Assembly: GCA_010692635.1 (NCBI GenBank)
Contig: JAAHGL010000056.1
Location: 1 to 38,944, forward strand
From: Symploca sp. SIO2C1
GTDB lineage: Bacteria > Cyanobacteriota > Cyanobacteriia > Cyanobacteriales > Coleofasciculaceae
DNA length: 38,944 bases
Direction: 5' to 3'
This document shows, one piece after another, positions 32,301 to 38,944 of this stretch; position 1 is the stretch's first letter, and every line of letters starts with the position of its first letter. Position numbers and translations under genes: made by a program. The notes below the pieces were generated by a model that made no database searches, was not told the origin of the DNA, and was given only the letters and a program-made list of their open reading frames with translations.

Positions 32301-35181
32301 AGGTGGGACTGTTCACGAGTATTACAATGCAGTTACAACTTTGGGTCAAGAGCAAGCCGGTAGTCAAGCAGATGGATTAGCGGAATCACCCTACTTAACC
32401 TTTGGTTTATTTCCAGAAAAAGTGCCTGATTTTTCCTGGATTAAATGTCTCACAGAACCGAATCAAGAACAAGCTCGCCAGATGATTTTTGATTCTCAAA
32501 AAGAGTTGAGACAACTATTGTTTGCCCAAGTCGATTTTGCAGCTTGTCAAAAAGTTCTGGATTTTGGTTGTGGATATAGTTCAGATGTAATTCAATTAGC
32601 TCAAAAATACGAACATCTGCAATTGAATGGATACACCATTTCCAGCGAACAAGCTAAATTTGGTAGTACAAGGGTGCGCGAAAGTCAACTACAAGAGCGA
32701 GTCAAAATTTATAATCGAGATAGCGCTAAAGATGAATTTCCCAACCAGTATGATTTGGTCTTTGGGTTTGAAGTCGCCCACCACATTCTGGATAAAAAGG
32801 CACTGTTTACTAATATTGGCAACCATTTAAATCAAGAGGGATATTTGGTATTAGCCGATTTCATCTCCAACAGCGATTTAGCGATTGACCATGAAGAAAC
32901 ATCTTCCTATTTCATCACTAAATCGGAGTGGGTAGACCTTTTAGCTCAACATCAACTCAAGTTAGTAGCTGCGATCGATGTAAGTCCAGAAATCTCTAAC
33001 TTTTTGTACGATCCAGACTTTGAAAACCGCTTGGAGCAGTTGTATCAAAGGAATCAAGATGAGAATGTGCGATCGGGATTCAAATCTTACTATCAGTTGG
33101 GTAAGGTTTTGAGTAAGGGAATCGCCAGTTATGTCTTGCTAACTGCTCAAAAAGAACAGCAGTTATCAACAGCAGAAATAGCTGAGTGGAATCAACAAAT
33201 CCTTGCTCAACTCACATCTTATTCAGAGGTAACCCCCCAACGCTGGCTGTATGAACTTGAATGGCAAGCAAAAGAGGCAACAGAACCCACCCCCAACCCA
33301 ACCCACCCCCAACCCCTCCGAGGAGGGGAGCAGAAGGGGAATAGGCAAAAGGCAGAAAGAAACTGGTTATTGTTCGCAGAGTCTGGTGCTATAGCAGAAG
33401 GATTAGTGCAAAAATTGGGAGCCGGATGTGTGATCGTTTCTCCTGGTAACAGCTACCAGCAGATCGATGAAAAACATTACCAAATTAATCCCACTGCTCC
33501 CGAAGACTTTAAGCTTTTGTTGGATGAAATCCAGGGGATGCAAGGAATCGTTCATCTCTGGAGCGTGCCAACAACTAGCGATCGCTTAGAATCAGCACTA
33601 GAATTTGGTTGTGCTAGTCTGCTACATCTCGTACAAGCCTTGACAAAAAGCCAACAGCAGCAGATGCCTCCTTTGTTGGTTGTCACCCAAGGAGCCGTGA
33701 GTGTAGGTACTGACTGTGAAGCCGTGCAAGTGCAACAAGCACCAGTTTGGGGATTAGGTCGAGTCATTGCTCAAGAACATCCAGAACTGCAATGTCGGTT
33801 GCTCGACTTAGAAGCAAGTACGCAACCAGAAGACATAGTTGGATGGTTATACCAAGAACTCATGTCTCCCAATGAAGAAAATCAGATTGCTTACCGTCAG
33901 GGAAAACGTCGAGTAGCGCGACTAGTACGACGACAACCACAAACCACTACTAAAGATCAGCAGAAGATTAGTATTAACGCAGAAGGTAGTTACCTAATTA
34001 CTGGTGGTTTGGGAGCATTAGGATTGCAACTGGCTCAATGGTTAGTAGAGCAGGGTACTCAACATTTGGTACTTACTGGACGTAGGGAACCATCCCCAAC
34101 TGCAAAACAAACCATTTCCCAACTCGAACAAGCTGGAGCAAAGGTATCTGTGCTGTTAGGAGATGTTGCTGTAGAACAAGATGTAGCAGGTATCATCGAA
34201 CAGATTCAAACCTCCTTACCCCCATTGCGCGGTGTGATTCATGCAGCAGGTGTGTTGGATGATGGCGTTTTGCAACAGATGAACTGGGAGAGGTTTACCA
34301 AAGTCATGGCTCCTAAAGTTCAAGGTGCCTGGCATTTGCATCAGTTCACTCAAGAGTTACCATTAGATTTCTTTGTTTGCTTCTCTTCAGCTGCTTCTTT
34401 ATTGGGTTCCAATGGCCAAGGGAACTATGCAGCGGCTAACGCTTTTCTGGATGGTTTAGTTTATCATCGCCGAGCCTTAGGTTTACCGGGATTGAGTGTA
34501 AACTGGGGAGCTTGGGGAGAAGGAGGAATGGCAGCTCGTTTAGCCAGTCAGTTCCAAAGTCGGATTCGTGCTTTGGGAATGAGTAGTATTCCACCGGAAC
34601 AGGGATTGCAGATTTTGACTCAGTTACTTGAGCAATCAGCAATTCAAGTAGGAGTCATACCCATTAACTGGTCTCGATTTGTCGCTCAACTGCCTGCGGG
34701 AATCAAGGCGCCAGTTTTAGAAGCATTTATGAGTTCCCAGTCTGTAGCAGTAGAAGCTAAGAGTAACGAATTTTTGGAGCAGCTCAAGGCAGCGAAAATT
34801 AGCGATCGCTCTCCAATGATGACCACTTATCTACAAGGTGTAGTAGGTAAGTTACTTGGATTCCCAGAATCCCAACTGCCAGATACACAGTTAGGATTTT
34901 TTGATATGGGAATGGATTCTTTGCTGTCTCTAGAACTCCGGAATCTCTTACAAACTAGCTTAGGCTGTTCAGTCTCATCTACCGTTTTGTTTGAATACAC
35001 CAATATTGAAGCTCTAGCTGAGTATTTAACTACAGAGATTTTGCCACCAGAGTTAGAAACAACAGCTGAAATCTCAAACGAGGAGCAACCAGAAACACCA
35101 GCGCTTTCTGAGGAGGAAGCAACGGATGCGATCGCTCAGAAATTCCAACAGATTCAAAACCTGTTGAACAAGAATAGGTAG
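29305..35181 (+). CDS. Type I polyketide synthase PksC: KS-AT-MT-KR-ACP
   Basis: A 1958-residue modular PKS. N-terminal helical docking segment 1-36. KS (37-462): DTACSSSL with Cys210, EAHGTGT and [11 protein letters not shown] (567-931): [15 protein letters not shown] with Ser679 and HAFHSPLM, malonyl type. An inserted methyltransferase (about 1002-1285) has VLDFGCGYSSD, LNGYTISSEQAKFG and YDLVFGFEVAHHI. Because no DH is present and the domain sits between AT and KR, it resembles O-methylating MTs of cyanobacterial PKSs, though C-methylation cannot be excluded. KR: GGLGALG, the LDD motif of B-type reductases, Ser and Tyr1708 in GQGNYAAANAF, so likely active. ACP: GMDSL, Ser1872. A Glu/Gln-rich helical tail ends the protein. 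A beta-methoxy extension unit is the simplest prediction. Confidence 0.95.
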   Translation: MTNISGAEQQVVSSQQVLQTIKEMRNRLEAVNQEKTEPIAIVGVGCRFPGNANDPASFWHLLHEGIDAIGEVPPGRWDVDAYYDPNPDAPGKTYTKQGGYIQQVDQFDPLFFGISPREAVSLDPQQRLLLEVTWEALENAGITPASLRNSKTGVYVGICTDDYSQRMMSWENLGLMDSHFGTGNARSMAVGRLSHLLGLQGPNIQLDTACSSSLVTVHLACQSLRSKESNLAIAGGVNLILWPVGTIGRCRLKAIAPDGRCKTFDASGDGYGQGEGCGMIVLKRLSDATADGDQVLAVIRGSAINHDGPSSGLTVPNKMAQKELIQQALQNAKVEPNQVSYIEAHGTGTPLGDPIELESLAAVYGQNRPINQPLVVGSVKTNFGHLEAAAGVSGLIKVVLSLQNQEIPPHLHLENPNPHIQWHQMPIVVPTSGIPWQRGNQPRIAGISAFGISGTNAHIILEEAPGEGNSEDCLERPLHLLTLSAKTENGLAELVSRYQNYLDNHPELDLEDICYTANIGRSHFNHRLAVVAADKTELATKLSDRLIGKEVTGIFSGHIPNTTTSPKIAFLFTGQGSQYVNMGRQLYETQPVFRQALNQCNQILSAVLEKSLLEVLYGDVGEREPTPNPSQEGKARGKSNNSLLDQTAYTQPALFAIEYALAKLWQSWGIQPDVVMGHSVGEYVAACIAGVFSLEDGLKLIATRGHLMQQLDGGGEMVSVLAPESLVRDAIKSYSSQVNIAAINGPESIVISGLGEAIQAICNSLSEMGVKTKPLQVSHAFHSPLMEPMLAEFAVAAKKVTYNQPQIDLISNVTGKPATAEIATPEYWVNHVRQPVNFAQSMQTLHQENYQLFLEIGPKPILLGMGRQCLPDDVGNWLPSLRPPQKDWQQMLASLGQLYTQGVAIDWSGFDHDYPRCKVTLPTYPFQRQRYWQEVKENGHQSGDEALSTPIVKLLNQGETQELVEEVELAGELTETERQLLPKLLELLAKRQQNYLEFKGGTVHEYYNAVTTLGQEQAGSQADGLAESPYLTFGLFPEKVPDFSWIKCLTEPNQEQARQMIFDSQKELRQLLFAQVDFAACQKVLDFGCGYSSDVIQLAQKYEHLQLNGYTISSEQAKFGSTRVRESQLQERVKIYNRDSAKDEFPNQYDLVFGFEVAHHILDKKALFTNIGNHLNQEGYLVLADFISNSDLAIDHEETSSYFITKSEWVDLLAQHQLKLVAAIDVSPEISNFLYDPDFENRLEQLYQRNQDENVRSGFKSYYQLGKVLSKGIASYVLLTAQKEQQLSTAEIAEWNQQILAQLTSYSEVTPQRWLYELEWQAKEATEPTPNPTHPQPLRGGEQKGNRQKAERNWLLFAESGAIAEGLVQKLGAGCVIVSPGNSYQQIDEKHYQINPTAPEDFKLLLDEIQGMQGIVHLWSVPTTSDRLESALEFGCASLLHLVQALTKSQQQQMPPLLVVTQGAVSVGTDCEAVQVQQAPVWGLGRVIAQEHPELQCRLLDLEASTQPEDIVGWLYQELMSPNEENQIAYRQGKRRVARLVRRQPQTTTKDQQKISINAEGSYLITGGLGALGLQLAQWLVEQGTQHLVLTGRREPSPTAKQTISQLEQAGAKVSVLLGDVAVEQDVAGIIEQIQTSLPPLRGVIHAAGVLDDGVLQQMNWERFTKVMAPKVQGAWHLHQFTQELPLDFFVCFSSAASLLGSNGQGNYAAANAFLDGLVYHRRALGLPGLSVNWGAWGEGGMAARLASQFQSRIRALGMSSIPPEQGLQILTQLLEQSAIQVGVIPINWSRFVAQLPAGIKAPVLEAFMSSQSVAVEAKSNEFLEQLKAAKISDRSPMMTTYLQGVVGKLLGFPESQLPDTQLGFFDMGMDSLLSLELRNLLQTSLGCSVSSTVLFEYTNIEALAEYLTTEILPPELETTAEISNEEQPETPALSEEEATDAIAQKFQQIQNLLNKNR
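31176..31211 (+). repeat. GC-rich palindrome inside PksC AT
   Basis: Core CCCCTCC-CA-GGAGGGG (31188-31203) encodes PTPNPSQEGKAR at the surface-variable stretch just before [15 protein letters not shown]. That stretch also varies in length among the other ATs of this cluster, so the fold should tolerate the insertion. Confidence 0.75.
33283..33330 (+). repeat. GC-rich palindrome in PksC MT-KR linker
   Basis: Core CCCCTCC-GA-GGAGGGG (33313-33328) is preceded by two ACCCACCCCCAACCC-type arms. It encodes TEPTPNPTHPQPLRGGEQ between the MT domain and the structural half of the KR. Confidence 0.75.
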
Positions 35182-35190
35182 GTACAGTCT

Positions 35191-35304
35191 CTAGATCCCC
35201 CTAAATCCCCCTTTTTAAGGGGGACTTTCAAAGCAATTTTCCTCTTTTAAAACGGGGATTTTCATCCTAGTTCCCCCCTTATTCAGGGGGGCTAGGGGGG
35301 ATCT
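35191..35304. mobile_element. MITE-like inverted-repeat element between pksC and pksD
   Basis: AGATCCCCCTAAATCCCCC (35193-35211) faces its imperfect inverted copy GGGGGGCTAGGGGGGATCT (35286-35304), about 16 of 19 positions pairing. Each side also forms its own small hairpin (CCCCC-TTTTTAA-GGGGG on the left). It fills most of the 157-base gap between the two PKS genes and might weaken transcriptional read-through. Confidence 0.65.
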
Positions 35305-35338
35305 TAAGCAGGAGCAAACATTTAGGCATTTACGTAGT

Positions 35339-38300
35339 ATGGAACAGCAACCTCTTTCATCTCAACAGTTATTTGAACTCTTAGAACAAGTTCACTCTCA
35401 ACTTGAAACAGTCGATCGCGAAAAAACTGAACCCATTGCTGTTATTGGAGTAGGTTGCCGATTTCCGGGTAATGCCAACAACCCAGATTCATTCTGGCAT
35501 CTCTTGCACGAGGGTATTGATGCCGTTACAGAAATACCATCAGACCGTTGGGATATTGATGCCTTCTACGACCAAGACCCAGAAGCTCCCTTAAAAGCTT
35601 ATACCCGACAGGGTAGCTTCATTCAACAAGTTGACCAGTTCGATCCCTTATTTTTTGGTATTTCCCCCAGAGAAGCAGTCAGTTTAGACCCTCAACAAAG
35701 ACTGCTATTGGAAGTTACTTGGGAAGCATTAGAACACGCTGGAATTGTACCTGCTCAACTCAGAAATAGCAAAACCGGGGTATATGTAGGCATTTGCACT
35801 GATGACTATACATCAAACCAAATTGCTACCACAATCACCAACATGCTCACCCAATCCAGTCGAAATGGGGAGAACCCAGCTTCTGTTGATGGCTACACTG
35901 GCACGGGTAACTCCCGCAGTATGGCAGTTGGTCGTATTTCCCATCTACTCGGTTTGCAAGGACCGAATATCCAGTTAGATACAGCCTGTTCCTCTTCTCT
36001 AGTCGGTGTGCATCTCGCCTGCCAGAGCCTACGTTTAAAAGAATCCAACTTAGCTCTAGTGGGTGGAGTGAATCTTATCCTCTCTCCTGGGAATACAGTT
36101 GCTCGTTGCAAAATTAGGGCTCTTGCTCCTGATGGCCGCTGTAAAACTTTTGACGCCTCTGCAGATGGTTACGGTCAAGGAGAAGGATGTGGAGTGGTTG
36201 TACTCAAGCGTCTTTCTGATGCGATCACAGATCAAGATTCCATCTTAGCATTGATTCGAGGTTCAGCGATTAACCATGACGGACCAAGTAGTGGTTTGAC
36301 GGTTCCCAATAAAAAAGCGCAGAAAGAAGTTATACAACAGGCTCTACAGAATGCCAGGATAGAACCCCATCAGGTTAGCTATGTGGAAGCACACGGAACT
36401 GGAACAACTCTTGGTGACCCTATTGAACTAGAAGCTCTAGCAGCAGTTTATGGAAAAAATCGCCCTTCTAATCAACCCTTGATAGTGGGTTCGGTGAAAA
36501 CCAACTTCGGACACTTGGAAGCCGCAGCAGGAGTTTCAGCTTTAATTAAAGTCGTGCTGGCGCTTCATCATCAGGAAATACCCCCTCATTTACACTTTAC
36601 TCAACCCAATCCTTATATTCCTTGGGATAAGATTCCTGTAACTATTCCCACTTCTGGCATCCCCTGGAAGCAAGGAAAGCAACCTCGGATGGCAGGGGTG
36701 AGTTCCTTTGGGATGAGTGGCAGCAACGTTCATGTAGTTTTAGAGTCAGCTCCGGAAGAAGGCAACAGGCAAACCCCCCCTTTGTCCCCCCTTGGGAGGG
36801 AGTCAACAGTAGGGGCGAATTGCCATTCGCCCCTACAAGAAGATTGCTTAGAACCTTCACACCATCTATTAACTCTGTCGGCAAAAACTGAACAAGCGCT
36901 AGAAGATTTGGTCAGTCGTTATCGTAATTATTTAGAACTTCATCCAGAATTAGAATTAGCAGATATTTGTTATAGCGCCAATAGGGGGCGATCGCATTTT
37001 CAGTATCGTCTTGCTGTGCTGGCAACTTCAACAGCGGAACTGAAGGAAAAATTAGAAAATTTTCATACCGAAAATGAAGTTGTGGGATTGTTTTCTGAGG
37101 AACTTGCGAATACTACCAGTCAGCCTAAGATAGCTTTTTTATTCACAGGTCAAGGTTCCCAGTATATACGAATGGGATGGGAATTGTATCAATCTCAACC
37201 CACATTTCGGAGTGCTCTAGAAGAATGCGATCGCTTGCTCAAACCTTACCTAGAAAAATCTCTGTTAGAAGTACTCTATTCTAATTTAGAGAATAGAGAA
37301 GAAATTTCTTTACTAGACCAAACAATATACACTCAACCCGCTCTATTTGCCATTGAATATGCTCTCGTGCAGTTATGGAAATCTTGGGGTATTAAACCAA
37401 ATCTCGTAATGGGTCATAGTGTTGGGGAATATGTAGCAGCAACCGTAGCTGGAGTTTTTTGTCTTGAAGAGGGTCTTAAACTCATTGCTGCCAGGGGAAG
37501 GTTAATGCAACAGTTACCCCAAGGTGGAGAGATGCTGTCAGTATTAGCATCAGAATCTCAGGTAAGGTTGGCAATAGCTCCCTACAACTCAGAAGTTACT
37601 ATTGCTGCAATTAATGGTCCTGAAAGTATCGTTATTTCGGGAGTCAGTGCAGCGATTAGTGAAATATGTAATAGTTTAGAATCTCAAGGCATCAAAATTA
37701 AACATCTACAGGTATCCCATGCTTTTCACTCTCCACTCATGGAACCAATACTGGCAGAGTTTGAAGCGATCGCTCGAAAAATAACCTACAATCAACCTCA
37801 AATTCCCTTAATATCCAATCTTACAGGAAAACCAGTTGATAAGAGCATTGCCACCGCGAACTATTGGGTGAGTCATATCAGACAACCTGTGCAGTTTGCT
37901 CGGAGTATGGAAACTTTGCATCAGCAAGGATATAAAGTATTCCTGGAAATCGGACCTAAACCCATACTATTAGGCATGGGTCGTCAATGTCTGCCAGAAA
38001 ATCAAGGAATCTGGTTGCCTTCTTTGCGTTCTCAAAAATCTAATTGGGAACAAATGCTTTCTAGCTTAGGAGAATTGTATGTCCGGGGACTTAAGGTAGA
38101 CTGGTCTGGGTTTGACCGAGATTATGCTCGTTCTCAGGTAATGTTACCCACTTATCCCTTCCAACGAGAACGCTATTGGATAGAAACTATTCAAAATCCA
38201 CAACAACTTTTAGAATCCGGAGAACTTAGAGCAGACAACCCTGTTGAAAATATTAATACTTCTATCATTAATTTACTCAGTCAAGGAAATACGCAAGAAT

Positions 38301-38944
38301 TAGTTGAAAAAATCGAAGAAATTGGTAATCTATCACCAGAGCAACTAAAAACACTGCCAGATTTATTAACGCTAATATCCCATCAATATCAACAAGAATT
38401 ATCTACATTTACTAGAAAAAAATGGTTTTATGAAATTCAATGGAAACATCTACATCTAGAAGATAAGCATAAAAAATCAACCAAACAACCATCTCACTGG
38501 TTGATTTTTTCAGATTCACAAGGATTAGGAAAATCTCTTGTAACTCAATTACAACAGCTGGGTAATGAATGCAGTGTAGTTTATCAAGCCAATAATTATC
38601 AAAATAGTCAGACCGGAATTTATCACATTAATCCATCTAAGCCCCAGGAATTTGAACAATTATATCAAACAATAATTAAAACTAGTAAACTACCCTTACA
38701 AAGGGTCATTCATCTGTGGAGTTTAGATGCCACTTCTAAACAAGATTTAACGACTGCCAGTTTAGAACAAGTGCAACTATGGGGATGTGGCAGTGTACTG
38801 CACTTAGTACAGACTCTAGTCCAAAATGCTACATCAAATCCACCAAAACTCTGGTTGATTACTAGAGGCACTCAACCTGTATTATCAACAACAGAGAAAC
38901 TAACAGTGGCGACATCACCCTTGTGGGGATTAGGTCGAACGATC
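35339..38944 (+). CDS. Type I polyketide synthase PksD, 3' end beyond window: KS-AT-KR(partial)
   Basis: An open frame of 1202 codons from ATG 35339 to the right edge. A helical docking segment ([20 protein letters not shown]..., 1-30) precedes the KS (31-470): DTACSSSL with Cys217, EAHGTGT and KTNFGHLEA. The AT (595-947) has [15 protein letters not shown] with Ser694 and HAFHSPLM, malonyl type. From about 1030 the sequence ([24 protein letters not shown], then HLWSLD and PLWGLGR) is the structural subdomain of a ketoreductase, so a KR and probably an ACP follow outside the window. No DH or MT lies between AT and KR. There is no clear Shine-Dalgarno sequence; AGGAGC lies about 28 bases upstream of the ATG. 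Confidence 0.94.
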   Translation, partial: MEQQPLSSQQLFELLEQVHSQLETVDREKTEPIAVIGVGCRFPGNANNPDSFWHLLHEGIDAVTEIPSDRWDIDAFYDQDPEAPLKAYTRQGSFIQQVDQFDPLFFGISPREAVSLDPQQRLLLEVTWEALEHAGIVPAQLRNSKTGVYVGICTDDYTSNQIATTITNMLTQSSRNGENPASVDGYTGTGNSRSMAVGRISHLLGLQGPNIQLDTACSSSLVGVHLACQSLRLKESNLALVGGVNLILSPGNTVARCKIRALAPDGRCKTFDASADGYGQGEGCGVVVLKRLSDAITDQDSILALIRGSAINHDGPSSGLTVPNKKAQKEVIQQALQNARIEPHQVSYVEAHGTGTTLGDPIELEALAAVYGKNRPSNQPLIVGSVKTNFGHLEAAAGVSALIKVVLALHHQEIPPHLHFTQPNPYIPWDKIPVTIPTSGIPWKQGKQPRMAGVSSFGMSGSNVHVVLESAPEEGNRQTPPLSPLGRESTVGANCHSPLQEDCLEPSHHLLTLSAKTEQALEDLVSRYRNYLELHPELELADICYSANRGRSHFQYRLAVLATSTAELKEKLENFHTENEVVGLFSEELANTTSQPKIAFLFTGQGSQYIRMGWELYQSQPTFRSALEECDRLLKPYLEKSLLEVLYSNLENREEISLLDQTIYTQPALFAIEYALVQLWKSWGIKPNLVMGHSVGEYVAATVAGVFCLEEGLKLIAARGRLMQQLPQGGEMLSVLASESQVRLAIAPYNSEVTIAAINGPESIVISGVSAAISEICNSLESQGIKIKHLQVSHAFHSPLMEPILAEFEAIARKITYNQPQIPLISNLTGKPVDKSIATANYWVSHIRQPVQFARSMETLHQQGYKVFLEIGPKPILLGMGRQCLPENQGIWLPSLRSQKSNWEQMLSSLGELYVRGLKVDWSGFDRDYARSQVMLPTYPFQRERYWIETIQNPQQLLESGELRADNPVENINTSIINLLSQGNTQELVEKIEEIGNLSPEQLKTLPDLLTLISHQYQQELSTFTRKKWFYEIQWKHLHLEDKHKKSTKQPSHWLIFSDSQGLGKSLVTQLQQLGNECSVVYQANNYQNSQTGIYHINPSKPQEFEQLYQTIIKTSKLPLQRVIHLWSLDATSKQDLTTASLEQVQLWGCGSVLHLVQTLVQNATSNPPKLWLITRGTQPVLSTTEKLTVATSPLWGLGRTI
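36771..36836 (+). repeat. Palindromic insert in PksD KS-AT linker
   Basis: A C-rich tract (CCCCCCCTTTGTCCCCCC) and TTGGGAGGGA are followed by a perfect 12-base inverted repeat, GTAGGGGCGAAT-TGCC-ATTCGCCCCTAC (36809-36836). In frame it gives [21 protein letters not shown] within the KS-AT linker. It differs from the four CCCCTCC elements but is of the same REP-like character. Confidence 0.7.

Noticed and set aside
1-38944. CRISPR arrays, tRNA or rRNA genes
   Set aside because: No regularly spaced direct repeats of CRISPR length, no tRNA T-loop/acceptor signatures and no rRNA sequence were recognised by eye; a tRNA scan would be the decisive check.

Overview
The window is cyanobacterial chromosomal DNA. 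It carries petB and petD for the cytochrome b6f complex, many copies of the HIP1 octamer GCGATCGC, heptanucleotide tandem repeats, several families of short palindromic repeats, Uma2-type proteins, and a pheophorbide-a-oxygenase-like Rieske protein. Large cis-AT type I polyketide synthases (PKS) and frequent repeat elements suggest a filamentous, natural-product-rich lineage such as Moorena. That genus-level guess is inference.

Layout. Bases 1-173: truncated end of an IS with the first codons of an IS630-like transposase. 305-916: nuclease-fold protein. 1351-2682: petB-petD, followed by a terminator-like hairpin. 2878-5762: Uma2 protein, glycosyltransferase-TPR protein, DUF3153-like lipoprotein. 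6087-7535 (-): cysS. 7676-8761: CobW/ZNG1-type GTPase with a His-rich loop. 8992-9879: MnmC-type methyltransferase. 9996-11333 (-): Uma2 protein and a cyclic-nucleotide-binding-domain protein. 11766-12889: SAM methyltransferase convergent with ilvN. 13128-15379 (-): GNAT, a tiny ORF and a flavin-binding PNPOx-like protein, with a repeat-rich spacer containing a MITE-like element and a gene fragment. 15485-16948: MocR/PdxR-type regulator. 16975-17220: 107-bp tandem duplication and an IS-end scar. 17219-18727 (-): Rieske oxygenase. 19218 to the right edge: four consecutive PKS genes on the plus strand; the last is cut by the window end.

PKS line as read: PksA KS-AT-DH-cMT-KR-ACP; PksB KS-(degenerate AT)-(degenerate ACP); PksC KS-AT-MT-KR-ACP; PksD KS-AT-KR(partial). 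Gene order, short gaps and helical N/C-terminal tails on the downstream proteins fit one co-linear assembly line. No loading module, thioesterase or phosphopantetheinyl transferase is visible, so the cluster must continue to the right or be served from elsewhere.

The most unusual object is PksB (25983-29303). It is a full-length 1106-residue ORF with an intact KS catalytic set. Its AT has lost the nucleophile Ser, the oxyanion Gln motif and about 70 residues including the HAFH motif, and its ACP has Tyr in place of the phosphopantetheine Ser. The KR of PksA also has His in place of the catalytic Tyr. Together these predict chemistry that does not follow the simple module count. Four in-frame copies of one GC-rich palindrome lie in the interdomain linkers of PksA, PksB and PksC.
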